The translations under genes and the position numbers were made by a program. The notes under the pieces were generated by a model. It saw only the letters and a list, made by a program, of their open reading frames with translations. It was not told the origin of the DNA and searched no databases. Positions 1 to 11,900 of a stretch of DNA of 64,000 nucleotides are shown in pieces. This DNA comes from Anopheles merus (lineage: Eukaryota > Arthropoda > Insecta > Diptera > Culicidae): NCBI RefSeq assembly GCF_017562075.2, contig NW_024427629.1, positions 1 through 64,000 on the forward strand. Reading direction: 5' to 3'. Each line of letters begins with the position of its first letter. The first letter of the stretch is position 1.

Positions 1-3000
1 AAAACTTCTGCGATTTTTGCAAAATTTTTTGCGATTTTCTTAAAAACTTCTGCGATTTTCGCTTCTGCGATTTTCGCAAAAACTTCTGCGATTTTCGCAA
101 AAACTTCTGCGATTTTCGCAAAAACTTATGCGATTTTCGCAAAAAATATTGTGATTTTCGCAAAAACTTGTGCAATTTTCGCAAAAACTTCTGCGATTTT
201 CGCAAAAACTTCTGCGATTTTCGCAAAAACTTCTGCGATTTTCGCAAAAACTTCTGCGATTTTCGCAATTTTTTTTTGCGATTTTCGCAAAAACTTCTGC
301 GATTTTCGCAAAAACTTCTGCGATTTTCGCAAATTTTTTTGCGATTTTTGCAAAAACTTCTGCGATTTTCGCAAAAACTTCTGCGATTTTCGCAAAATTT
401 TTTGCGATTTTCTTAAAAACTTCTGCGATTTTCGCTTCTGCGATTTTCGCAAAATGTTTTGCGATTTTCGCAAAAACTTCTGCGATTTTCGCAAAAACTT
501 CTGCCATTTTTGCAAAAACTTCTGCGATTTTCGCAAAATGTTTTGCGATTTTCGCAAAATGTTTGCGATTTTCGCAAAAACTTCTGCCATTTTTGCAAAA
601 ACTTCTGCGATTTTCGCAAAAACTTCTGCTATTTTTGCAAAAACTTCTGCGATTTTCGCAAAAACCTCTGCGATTTTCGCAAAAACTTCTGCGATTTTCG
701 CAAAAACTTTTGCGATTTTCGCAAAAACTTCTGCGATTTTCGCAAAAACTTCTGCGATTTTCGCAAAATCTTCTGCGATTTTCGCAAAAACTTCTGCGAT
801 TTTCGCAAAAACTTCTGCGATTTTCGCAAAATGTTTGCGATTTTCGCAAATTTTTTTGCGATTTTCGCAAAAACTTCTGCGATTTTCGCAAAAACTTCTG
901 CGATTTTCGCAAAAACTTCTGCGATTCTGCGTTTTCGCAAAAACTTTTGCGATTTTCGCAAAAACTTCTGTGGTTTTCGCAAAATGTTTGCGATTTTTGC
1001 AAAAACTTCTGCGATTTCGCAAAAACTTCTGCGATTTTCGCAAAAACTTTCTGCGATTTTCGCAAAAACTTTTGCGATTTTCGCAAAAACTTTTGCGATT
1101 TTCGCAAAAACTTCTGCGATTTTCGCAAAAACTCTCTGACTTCTGCGATTTTCGCAAAAACTTCTGCGATTTTCGCAAAAACTTCTGCGATTTTCGCAAA
1201 AACTTCTGCGATTTTCGCAAAAACTTCTGCGATTTTCGCAAAAACTTCTGCGATTTTCGCAAAACTTCTGCGATTTTCTTAAAAACTTCTGCGATTTTCG
1301 CTTCTGCGATTTTCGCAAAATGTTTTGCGATTTTCGCAAAAACTTCTGCGATTTTCGCAAAAACTTCTGCCATTTTTGCAAAAACTTCTGCGATTTTCGC
1401 AAAAACTTTTGCGATTTTCGCAAAAACTTCTGCGATTTTCGCAAAATGTTTTGCGATTTTCGCAAAAACTTCTGCGATTTTCGCAAAAACCTCTGCGATT
1501 TTCGCAAAAACTTCTGCGATTTTCGCAAAAACTTTTGCGATTTTCGCAAAAACTTTTGCGATTTTCGCAAAAACTTCTGCGATTTTCGCAAAAACTTCTG
1601 CGATTTTCGCAAATTTTTTGCGATTTTCGCAAAAACTTCTGCGATTTTCGCAAAAACTTCTGCGATTTTCGCAAAAACTTCTGCGATTTTCGCAAAAACT
1701 TCTGCGATTTTCGCAAAAACTTCTGCGATTTTCGCAAAAACTTCTGCGATTTTCGCAAAAACTTTTGCGATTTTCGCAAAAACTTCTGTGGTTTTCGCAA
1801 AATGTTTTGCGATTTTTGCAAAAACTTCTGCGATTTTCGCAAAAACCTCTGCGATTTTCGCAAAAACTTCTGCGATTTTCGCAAAAACTTTTGCGATTTT
1901 CGCAAAAACTTCTGTGGTTTTCGCAAAATGTTTTGCGATTTTCGCAAAAACTTCTGCGATTTTCGCAAAAACTTCTGCGATTTTCGCAAAAACTTCTGCG
2001 ATTTTCGCAAAACTTTTGCGATTTTCGCAAAAACTTCTGCGGTTTTCGCAAAATGTTTTGCGATTTTCGCAAAAACTTCTGCGATTTTCGCAAAAACTTC
2101 TGCGATTTTCGCAAAAACTTCTGCGATTTTCGCAAAAACTTCTGCGATTTCGCAAAAACTTCTGCGATTTTCGCAAAAACTTCTGCGATTTTCGCAAAAA
2201 CTTTTGCGATTTTCGCAAAAACTTCTGCGATTTTCGCAAAAACTTCTGCGATTTTCGCAAAAACTTCTGCGATTTTCGCAAAAACTTCTGCGATTTTTGC
2301 AAAAACTTATGCGATTTTCGCAAAAACTTCTGCGATTTTCGCAAAAACTTTTGCGATTTTCGCAAAAACTTCTGTGGTTTTCGCAAAATGTTTTGCGATT
2401 TTTGCAAAAACTTCTGCGATTTTCGCAAAAACTTCTGCGATTTTCGCAAAAACTTCTGCGATTTTCGCAAAAACTTTTGCGATTTTCGCAAAAACTTTTG
2501 CGATTTTCGCAAAAACTTCTCTGCGATTTTCGCAAAAACTTCTGCGATTTTCGCAAAAACTTCTGCGATTTTCGCAAAAACTTCTGCGATTTTCGCAAAA
2601 ACTTCTGCGATTTTCGCAAAAACTTCTGCGATTTTCGCAAAAACTTCTGCGATTTTCGCAAAAACTTCTGCGATTTTCGCAAAAACTTCTGCGATTTTCG
2701 CTTCTGCGATTTTCGCAAAATGTTTTGCGATTTTCGCAAAAACTTCTGCGATTTTCGCAAAAACTTCTGCCATTTTTGCAAAAACTTCTGCGATTTTCGC
2801 AAAAACTTTTGCGATTTTCGCAAAAACTTCTGCGATTTTCGCAAAATGTTTTGCGATTTTCGCAAAAACTTCTGCGATTTTCGCAAAAACTTCTGCGATT
2901 TTCGCAAAAACTTCTGCGATTTTCGCAAAAACTTTTGCGATTTTCGCAAAAACTTTTGCGATTTTCGCAAAAACTTCTGCGATTTTCGCAAAAACTTCTG

Positions 3001-5476
3001 CGATTTTCGCAAAAACTTCTGCGATTTTCGCAAAAACTTCTGCGATTTTCGCAAAAACTTCTGCGATTTTCGCAAAAAACTTTTGCGATTTTCGCAAAAA
3101 CTTTTGCGATTTTCGCAAAAACTTCTGTGGTTTTTCGCAAAACTTCTGCGGTTTTCGCAAAAACTTCTGCGATTTTCGCAAAAACTTCTGCGATTTTCGC
3201 AAAAACTTCTGCGATTTTCGCAAAAACTTCTGTGATTTCGCAAAATGTTTTGCGATTTTCGCAAAAACTTCTGCGATTTTCGCAAAAACTTCTGCGATTT
3301 TCGCAAAAACTTCTGCGTTCGCAAAAACTTCTGCGATTTTCGCAAAAACTTCTGCGATTTTCGCAAAAACTTCTGCGATTTTCGCAAAAACTTCTGCGAT
3401 TTTCGCAAAAACTTCTGCGATTTTCGCAAAAACTTCTGCGATTTTCGCAAAAACTTCTGCGATTTTCGCAAAAACTTTTGCGATTTTCGCAAAAACTTTT
3501 GCGATTTTCGCAAAAACTTCTGCGATTTTCGCAAAAACTTCTGCGATTTTCGCAAAACTTCTGCGATTTTCGCAAAAACTTCTGCGATTTTCGCGATTTT
3601 CGCAAAAACTTCTGCGATTTTCGCAAAAACTTCTGCGATTTTCGCAAAAACTTCTGCGATTTTCGCAAAAACTTCTGCGAATTTCGCAAAAACTTCTGCG
3701 ATTTTCGCAAAAACTTCTGCGATTTTCGCAAAAACTTCTGCGATTTTCGCAAAACTTCTGCGATTTTCGCAAAAACTTCTGCGATTTTCGCAAAAACTTC
3801 TGCGATTTTCGCAAAAACTTTTGCGATTTTCGCAAAAACTTTTGCGATTTTCGCAAAAACTTCTGCGATTTTCGCAAAAACTTCTGCGATTTTCGCAAAA
3901 ACTTCTGCGATTTTCGCAAAAACTTCTGCGATTTTCGCAAAAACTTCTGTGGTTTTCGCAAAAACTTCTGCGATTTTCGCAAAAACTTCTGCGATTTTCG
4001 CAAAAACTTCTGCGATTTTCGCAAAAACTTCTGCGATTTTCGCAAAAACTTCTGCGATTTTCGCAAAAACTTCTGTGGTTTTCGCAAAATGTTTTGCGAT
4101 TTTCGCAAAAACTTCTGCGATTTTCGCAAAAACTTCTGCGATTTTCGCAAAAACTTCTGCGATTTTCGCAAAAACTTCTGCGATTTTCGCAAAAACTTCT
4201 ACGATTCTCGCAAAAACTTCTGCGATTTTCGTAAAAACTTTTGCGATTTTCGCAAAAACTTCTGCGATTTTCGCAAAAACTTCTGCGATTTTCGCAAAAC
4301 TTTTGCGATTTTCGCAAAAACTTCTGCGATTTTCGCAAAAACTTTTGCGATTTTCGCAAAAACTTCTGCGATTTTCGCAAAAACTTCTGCGATTTTCGCA
4401 AAAACTTCTGCGATTTTCGCAAAAACTTCTGCGATTTTCGCAAAAACTTCTGCGATTTTCGCAAAAACTTCTGCGATTTTCGCAAAAACTTCTGCGATTT
4501 TCGCAAAAACTTCTGCGTTCGCAAAAACTTCTGCGATTTTCGCAAAAACTTCTGCGATTTTCGCAAAAACTTCTGCGATTTTCGCAAAAACTTCTGCGAT
4601 TTTCGCAAAAACTTTTGCGATTTTCGCAAAAACTTTTGCGATTTTCGCAAAACTTCTGCGATTTTCGCAAAAACTTCTGCGATTTTCGCAAAAACTTCTG
4701 CGATTTTCGCAAAAACTTCTGCGATTTTCGCAAAAACTTCTGCGATTTTCGCAAAAACTTTTGCGATTTTCGCAAAAACTTTTGCGATTTTCGCAAAAAC
4801 TTCTGTGGTTTTCGCAAAAACTTCTGCGGTTTTCGCAAAAACTTCTGCGATTTTCGCAAAAACTTCTGCGATTTTCGCAAAAACTTTTGCGATTTTCGCA
4901 AAAACTTCTGTGATTTTCGCAAAATGTTTTTCGATTTTCGCAAAAACTTCTGCGATTTTCGCAAAAACTTCTGCGATTTTCGCAAAAACTTCTGCGTTCG
5001 CAAAAACTTCTGCGATTTTCGCAAAAACTTCTGCGATTTTCGCAAAAACTTCTGCGATTTTCGCAAAAACTTCTGCGATTTTCGCAAAAACTTCTGCGAT
5101 TTTCGCAAAAACTTCTGCGATTTTCGCAAAAACTTCTGCGATTTTCGCAAAAACTTTTGCGATTTTCGCAAAAACTTTTGCGATTTTCGCAAAAACTTCT
5201 GCGATTTTTGCAAAAACTTCTGCGATTTTCGCAAAAACTTCTGCGATTTTCGCAAAAACTTCTGCGATTTTCGCAAAATGTTTTCGCAAAAACTTTTGCG
5301 ATTTTCGCAAAAACTTCTGCGATTTTCGCAAAAACTTCTGCGATGTTCGCAAAAACTTCTGCGATGTTCGCAAAAACTTCTGCGATTTTCGCAAAAACTT
5401 CTGCGATTTTCGCAAAAACTTCTGCGATTTTCGCAAAAAGTTTTGCGATTTACGCAAACACTTCTGCGATTGTCCT
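1..5476. repeat. 21-bp tandem satellite array, at least 5.4 kb
   Basis: About 260 tandem copies of a unit close to AACTTCTGCGATTTTCGCAAA fill the left edge of the window, and the array continues beyond it. Each unit carries a short inverted repeat, TGCGA-TTT-TCGCA, so it can form a 5-bp stem with a 3-nt loop. Variants include CTTTTGCG, GTGGTTTTCGC, CAAAATGTTTTGCG, TGCCATTTTTGCA and shortened units. The length is a multiple of three and no frame contains a stop, so open frames of up to 1,790 codons occur on both strands. These are by-products of the repeat and not genes: the frames switch at every indel and the peptides are pure heptad repeats such as NFCDFRK, TSAIFAK and LLRFSQK. Confidence 0.97.
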
Positions 5477-5829
5477 CAGACCTACAAGCAAGCAACACTG
5501 AATACGGCGAGATACGAGTGTGAGAGAAATTTGAAGCAGTTAGTGAAGAAATAGTTAAGACTTAGGGACGACAAAAAGTAAGTGAAGTGAATTAATTGAA
5601 TGTACCTTTTAATGCTCTTTAATAAAGTTTCAGAACCGTTTCGAAGGGGGCTACCGAAAATCCATCCCTACAAATAAATAAGCAGAGTTTGATGCTTCGG
5701 CATTTGGATGGTTGTCCGTTCGGATCTTATAAATGCGGTTCATGTGTTTTATATTTAAATGCCACTTTCTTTATTATTTTTTACTACAATCTTCATTCTT
5801 CTTCATAATCACCCCTCGCAGGAAGCACC
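5477..5829. other. Spacer between satellite and VWA gene
   Basis: The satellite decays into unique sequence here. The only signal I see is TTTATT at 5770-5775. Read on the minus strand this is AATAAA, about 55 bases downstream of the VWA gene stop codon, a plausible poly(A) signal for that gene. A plus-strand AATAAA also lies near 5620. Confidence 0.5.
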
Positions 5830-6462
5830 TTACGTAAATAAACTTAGTATACCGCCTATGCAAACGACCATCCACAGTGCAGGCAAGAAACGTATCCTTT
5901 CCCCACCATTACCATCGCTCATACATCTAATCCCTTCGTGCCGTATAACGAACCGCACCTGATCCGGAAACCGGCAATCATTTTCATTGCACATCACATT
6001 CGAGCTTTCCAACCGTACCGTATAGTACAGCGATCGGCACGCATGATCCATAATGCCATCGCACGGGCGGGTGTGATTGAACCACAGGCTTTCCAGGCCC
6101 GGTCCCGTCGTTTGGCAGTGTTCCGGTGCGACCCGATAGTTGCGCCCTTCACACACGGTAAACTCCCCATAATCGGTGTTCATAAACTGTACCCGCACGT
6201 GCTCACTGTTGCGCAGGAACAGCTGCCCCAACCGGTAGCGCAGTTCCACGCCGGGCGTAAGATACTGTTCGTACTCTTCGCGCACGACCGGCGCACGCCA
6301 CAAGTCACGGTTGCTGGCGGTGTGGCAATCTGGTGCCATTAGCCGCTGTGGGATGGTGCGCATTATTTGGCCTAGCTGATCGTGGAAGGTTGCGATCGCC
6401 GTATGACCAGTTTCTACGATGTGGTAGTGCTCATCGGCCGATCGGCTGTGTGTAGTGCCCGT
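5830..6462 (-). CDS. VWA gene exon 7 and stop
   Basis: The acceptor is CAATTCCAG|ACGGGC, and the stop TAA lies at 5832-5830. It encodes the end of the VWA domain and a cysteine-rich C-terminal module (CDGIMDHAC, CNENDC, GIRC), then a hydrophobic tail without a basic stop-transfer cluster, as expected for a GPI-attachment signal. Confidence 0.85.
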   Translation of the reverse strand, partial: TGTTHSRSADEHYHIVETGHTAIATFHDQLGQIMRTIPQRLMAPDCHTASNRDLWRAPVVREEYEQYLTPGVELRYRLGQLFLRNSEHVRVQFMNTDYGEFTVCEGRNYRVAPEHCQTTGPGLESLWFNHTRPCDGIMDHACRSLYYTVRLESSNVMCNENDCRFPDQVRFVIRHEGIRCMSDGNGGERIRFLPALWMVVCIGGILSLFT

Positions 6463-8923
6463 CTGGAATTGGAAGAAGAGTAGCGTTTAACAAAATTAAA
6501 CAAAAATTAGCATAAGAGCATTAAGCTGGTCTTACAAAGTTTGTTAACTGCCGGAAGGTGGCACCATCGTTCGTGACAAACGCAAAGTACAGATCGGGAA
6601 ACTGCTCAAATGATCCACGCAGCATACGGCGGGCACTCTCGAAGTCAGCGTTCGCTATCCGATGCGATTGGGCAAACACCAGCACGACGGGCGCATTGGA
6701 GCCGACCGTAAAGTGGGACCGCTCTTGGTCCATCTGGGCCGCAAGCGTACTGACGATCGAGGCGAAGCTTCTCGAAAGGGATAGCTGACGGGGAACTGCA
6801 ATTAGAAGTAGAAAGGTACTTATAAAGATCGAGACCCACTATGCTTTAGAAGGTAAGGGCTCGTACATGATCCTTCGAAGCGAAGAAGCTGCTCAAAGGT
6901 TGAAGATATACTATTGGTCCTGTTCACCATGTACTCGCCGGTAGTACCGTGTACAACGGAAAGGGAAGAACCATAGCTAGAGACATCGATAAGTTCTACC
7001 AGATAGCTACAATTGAAGTTAAATTCTGATTAATACCTTTCGTTTCGCACCAGAGCTCAAATTCCTGAAGATACATTACGATATGAGCTGCAGATTGTGA
7101 TACTCATCTCGCGATCCGTCCAGCACGACCGTCAGATCAACGTTGGGTTTGAAGACAACGCTTCCAGCCCCGGCAGGGCACTCCGTAACCGTGTCCAGCA
7201 GCAGATTCGCTTGCTCCACAAACCTATCCACCGTGGCGTTGCAGATGCTCTGCATCAGACGCTCATCCACCACCACACTGCCGGTAGTGTACTGTAACAG
7301 CTCCACAAACTTGTACGTTTCCTGCCTCAGCTTATCCTTCTCGATCGAGCGGAGAATATCTTTCCTCTCGCAGGCACGTGTCACGTCGATCGTTTGCTTC
7401 TGGGTCGGTGATTCCTGCAGCTCCTGCTCCCCATCAAACACCGCATGAAACCGTGTACTGCCGACGGCTTTTGCACTAAACCGAACCCTACCGTCATCCA
7501 TCTGTTCACGCTCTTTTCCCATGGACGACTGTGACATTAGTCCTCCGGTTCGTGGTCTTCCCTGCCCCAGCCCAACACGCCTCCGATGGGAGATGGTTTC
7601 GATGGCCGTCACCGGGATGCCCCGATCGCTGTAGTACATCTCCAGCACCTGGGAAAGGCGTAACCGGCGTAAGCGTTTGTACAGCTGGGGTGTTTGCTGC
7701 GACAAGAAGAACCCATCGATACCGGCCAGTATTTCACTGTCCGTCATTTCCCACCGCCCTGCGTGCGTTTCCGCCAGATAGCGAGCACGGGGCAGGTACG
7801 TATCGTTCCAACTGCCCGCCAGCCCAACGACCACATCCTTCACGAGAGCCGGACCCTGGTAAAGGCACACCTCCGCTAGATCGCCCGCCAGCCCAGCGGC
7901 GTACATGTTATCGATCGATTCTAGCGATGCAAACAGCTTCTCGAGCTGCTTGCGCGTGTCCGCCATGTCCATGGTTTCGAGATTTTCGTACGGATTTTTC
8001 TTCCGATACGCCGTCACAAACTCGCTGATGCGTACGTTCTGGGGCATCAGACCGGCGGCGATCGACATGATCACCGCACCCGGCGCGATCGTACCGTAGT
8101 CGGCCGTGTGGCACGTACCACGCTCCAGCGGGCACCGGGAAAGGGGACGAGCGAACGTGGTCCGATTGGAGTTACTCTTTTGTGATCTGGAAAGGGGACA
8201 TATACATTAGAATTAGGATGAAATCGCTTGACAAGCGTGGGCAAGCCCTTACTTGTTCTGCGTGATCCAAGGTGCTTGCGCGTTGCCATCGCTACTCATG
8301 AGTGTAAGTGGACAGGTGACCCGTTCGTCGTCCCGCTGGTATGGTTCTACCGAGCTGCTTAGCATACGGTGCAGGTTGCAGATTTCAAACGGTGTCAGGA
8401 ATGCGTCAAAATCGATCCTCCCCGGAACGTTGGACACCAGCTGCCGGAGAAGCGCATACTTCGGCACCATTATGCCCCGGGGGCTGTACGGTGTGACCCA
8501 TTCCGTTTCGGCAACACCCGGTACCTTTTCAATGCCATCGACACGCAATCTGAAATGAGTCAGAAAGCACAACAACGTAAGTGGATGCTCCAGCAACAGC
8601 AAGAAACCTTCCGCCTTACCGGTGTATCAGCTCTGCACTAAGTAACCGTATATCGAGCGTGGTAGGATTGTTCCGTTCGATCTTTCGTATCAGCTCCAGC
8701 AAAAATGGCAGTGTATGAGGAGGACCTGGAAGGGTTCCATTGCCTCGGTAGCAGCGAATCAGCTCCTCCGGTAGATTGTAGTTACCCTGCATCTGGTTCA
8801 CAAAGCCTGACGAACGCAATGAAGATCATTTCACATCGTTTCCACCACATTGAGTGTCTTTTACATGACGTACCTACCTAGTAAAAGGGCGCACAAAAGA
8901 ACCCAAACAGCTTGACGCTGCAT
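5830..8923 (-). CDS. Secreted protein with von Willebrand factor A-like domain, 7 exons, 874 aa
   Basis: Exons on the minus strand are 8923-8878, 8806-8620, 8549-8253, 8186-7080, 7006-6912, 6795-6536 and 6462-5830. All introns are short and GT-AG, and the phases join cleanly to a TAA stop. The start MQRQAVWVLLCALLLGFVNQ is a typical signal peptide. A VWA-like fold spans about residues 525-680. It begins with strand VDLTVVLDGSRDEY, whose DGSRD is a variant of the metal-binding DxSxS; then come YLVELIDVSSYG, an amphipathic SIVSTLAAQM helix and strand APVVLVFAQ. The C-terminal third is rich in cysteine. The last 20 residues are hydrophobic (ALWMVVCIGGILSLFT), which suggests a GPI signal or a membrane anchor. 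Seven N-glycosylation sequons are visible (NGT, NRT, NDT, NAT, NRT, NFT, NHT). The closest idea is an alpha-2/delta-like or VWA surface protein, but at 874 aa without a clear Cache domain I do not name it. The function is unknown. Confidence 0.82.
6536..6795 (-). CDS. VWA gene exon 6
   Basis: The acceptor is CTAATTGCAG|TTCCCC and the donor AACTTT|GTAAGA. It encodes the central helices and strands of the VWA fold, including SIVSTLAAQMDQERSHF, NAPVVLVFAQSH and FPDLYFAFVTNDGATF. Confidence 0.83.
6912..7006 (-). CDS. VWA gene exon 5 (short, 95 nt)
   Basis: The acceptor is AATTGTAG|CTATCT and the donor ACCAATA|GTATAT. It encodes SYLVELIDVSSYGSSLSVVHG... up to VNRTN, the second strand region of the VWA fold. 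Phase 2 in and phase 1 out is the only combination I found that links exons 4 and 6 without a stop. Reading past this donor meets TAA at the next good GT. Confidence 0.72.
7080..8186 (-). CDS. VWA gene exon 4 (largest exon)
   Basis: The acceptor is CTTTCCAG|ATCACA and the donor ATATC|GTAATG. At 1,107 nt it codes for most of the region before the VWA domain and for its first strand with the DGSRD motif. The reading frame closes at TAA directly across the donor, so splicing there is required. Confidence 0.88.
8253..8549 (-). CDS. VWA gene exon 3
   Basis: The acceptor is CATTTCAG|ATTGCG and the donor AACAA|GTAAGG. It encodes LRVDGIEKVPGVAETEW through APWITQNK and carries two cysteines. The frame continues from exon 2 in phase 2. 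Confidence 0.82.
8620..8806 (-). CDS. VWA gene exon 2
   Basis: The acceptor is CGTCAG|GCTTTG and the donor CACCG|GTAAGG. The exon encodes the mature N-terminus (GFVNQMQGNYNLPEELIRC...), predicted to be helical and ending in SAELIHR. Confidence 0.8.
8878..8923 (-). CDS. VWA gene exon 1: start and signal peptide
   Basis: ATG at 8923-8921 opens MQRQAVWVLLCALLLG. The donor reads CTAG|GTAGGT. The alternative GTACGT donor six bases further on would break the frame into exon 2. The exon is too short to appear as a long ORF. It was chosen because it supplies a signal peptide in the right phase. Confidence 0.75.
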
Positions 8924-11900
8924 CTCGTATAGGGGGATGGGCTCTCACAATCTTATCTCGTTTAATCTAAACACTTGCTTCCCCCCGTTTGTGCGTTTTA
9001 TCAGTGCGTTGTTTAGGTGCGGTTACGATGACTAACCACCTGGGGTGCTACGGTTTGGTACCAGGCTCAGCTGGAGCATGTTCTGCTTTTGAGGTATGTA
9101 ATAGGACCGTTTGTTACGAGCAAGGTTATGTGTTATTTCTCCTTTTTTTTAATTCAATTTTCACACCAACAAACCTCCAGTCATCACATACAAAAAAAAA
9201 ATCACATGTTTAGGTACTTTCCTCAAGCGTGAGGAACATACCCTCACAACAATTGTTAACGATCACAGGTACTTCAACACACGACTAACAGAAATAACAG
9301 ATTGTGCGTACGAAGTTTTGGAATTCACAATAATTTACATTCAGTGTAGCATCTTTCACTTCACATTTTGCGTTTTAAATGTTTAATTTAATTAATTTTT
9401 CGTGCAGCTTTTGGAAGCTCCTCTCGCATAGCTGTGGCCTCCGCACACATCAAAGTCTCGCGCAACACTAAACTGTGTAAGGTCGTACGGAGAGTTCCCC
9501 TTATCTAGCATACCTTAAAGCATGGCTTGTAATCTGATAAGCAAAGCGTGAAGCTTTCGCAAGCGAAGACCAAAGGAACGGTCTTCATTACAGCACAGGT
9601 GCATCTGTATTGAACAAGTGCTTGGGTCTGGTTTTTGACATAAAGGGTAGACCTTTTGCCTCCTAACAAGATAGCTTAGGCAATCTAAGCGAGGCGTGCG
9701 GAAGATTTAATTACGCCATCTAGCCATTCTCCAAGCAAAGCCTCAGGCAATTCTGCTTTAGATGCCATCTATGTCCGTGCGGAGCCAGCCTAGGACAACG
9801 GTCTCCAAAGTATAGCTGCTCACGACCAGCACGACCCCTGGCTAGGACCCTAGGACAGCGGTAAAATTGTAAGGCTAATTTCCATAAAAGAGTGATTCTC
9901 GCTAAGGAAATTCTTGTAAATTCTATAAGACTTGACATTCCACTAGCAATGATATATTTCACTGCAGCTAGTATATATCTTAAATATATTTAAAGATTCA
10001 TCAGTCCAGAAAATCAAGGATCTGTTAAAAAGTATAATGCTTTAAATCGTTATCTCTATTCATGAATTTCCAAAAAAAAACACGTTTGCAGTAGTGATGT
10101 GCGCGAGTTGATTCCTGCAAATTAATGAATCAATCTTTTCGCAATTTAATATATTTCCATGATCTAAATCTCTAGGCATTCGTGAATCTCAAAAGACTCA
10201 TTGAGTTCTCGGGGTTACACAGGCTGATACAGGCTTTCGAGACTACTAAGCAAGTAACACACAGTCGGATAGTCAGTGCTTGCTTCGAGGAGACGGTACA
10301 TGCCAGGCTTGACCATTGTTCCATGACCACTGATAGCACAAATTCAATATCTTTAAAATCTGAAATCCCCAAAGATTGTTGGATTTTGAGATATTTAGCA
10401 ATCTTTGAAAATTCGTGAATTTTTAGAGATTCTTTAATCTTGACAGATTCGTGATTCTTTGGAGATTTATGTGTTTTGATAATTGAAGATTCGAATCACT
10501 CAACGCTGAAGATATATATATATATCAATGTATCTCAACGGAAGAGTCATGAAACACAACTCTCACTCAAGTCACGCATGAAGTTCGGCATAGAGGCAAA
10601 ATAGAGGATAAAGTCATAGCGAGAAAATCATGACTTTTAGAAAGGTTCTAGTAATTGAAGTATCATTAGCGATTTCTACATATTACACCCAATTCTGCAG
10701 TTTTCTGATGGGATTTATGGATATTTAGATATTCATGAACATTTAAAAATTGAATTGTATCAACTTTTGACTTACCACTTACTTGATTCACTTTGACGAA
10801 TCTAATTCACGATTCTGAATCGAGGTATATTCAGTTAGACTTTTCGTCGATAATATTCATTAAGCTTTTTTTCGCATTTGTGTAAACTGGAACTAGAATC
10901 ACATTAGAGTTAATAGTTATAATTATAACACGAAAAACATTGAAAATTTCCCATAATACATTGAATCAACCAGGCATCAGATTAAGAAATAGTCTTGTAA
11001 TGTCATCAGCATCGTTCGAAAACAAGTATAATGAATAAAAAAAAATATTGAATTAAAGCAATCAAAGACGCTATTTTTTACACCAAATTATATTTTTGTA
11101 AACTTGTTCTTCTGCTGACTCCATCATCGTTTAATTATGCAAACCGGTTGCATTTGCAAACTACAGAGTTGTGTGTTGTTGCTGTTTCTTTTATCGTGCA
11201 TTTGCGTTTACGTGTTCTTTATTTTCCTGCTTTGTCGACCATGCACGCAACCAGAGCTCTCAATTCAGCAAGAGCCATGTTGTGTACTGTCTCTCTATTT
11301 CTGCTCATAACGTTGGTAAAGTTTGTTTCACCGTTTTTTTTTTCTTCTACCGTTCGGCCATCCTCGCCTTGCGCCGTCTTTCCTTCCTTCCTTTCTTCCT
11401 TTCTTTCGCACAACTCCTCGCTTGCTTAGCCTGTATGTGGTGTTTGTGCGTATAGGTTAGTTTATCCTCTAATCACGGTCGTGGATTTTGTGTGCACACA
11501 TAGCGCAGATCTAAAATACTATACCATTACTTTAAAATGCTTTACACTTTTCGCACCACTTTTGCTTTGTTGGGTTTGTTTTGGACATAAAAAAACGAAT
11601 GATGCGTTAAAATATATCTTTCTAACTGCATGAGTATGTGTGTGTTCATCGTGTGGGAAAAGACATCGACACATGGTGGAGATGAATGATTTTGCAAAAG
11701 AAGATTAAATTACAACACGCGGTACGTGTATCACTGCTAACAATGTTCCGGTTTCGGTCAACGCTACATGCTCCTCATACACTTCCTTCTCTCTCTCTCT
11801 CTCTCCGTCTCTCTTTCTTTTAGTATCAACTGTTTTCCCTTCTGTTCGTGTTCTCTTTCTCGCTGCGCTGCGAAGAGAATGAAACTATTTTATAGTGGTT

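Noticed and set aside
1..5476. Possible CRISPR array
   Set aside because: Units are contiguous with no unique spacers, and the genome is eukaryotic.
151..5523. 1,790-codon ORF (plus) and 1,392-codon ORF (minus) across the left end
   Set aside because: Pure products of a 21-bp satellite without stops in any frame. Peptide identity changes at each indel and all six frames are equally open.
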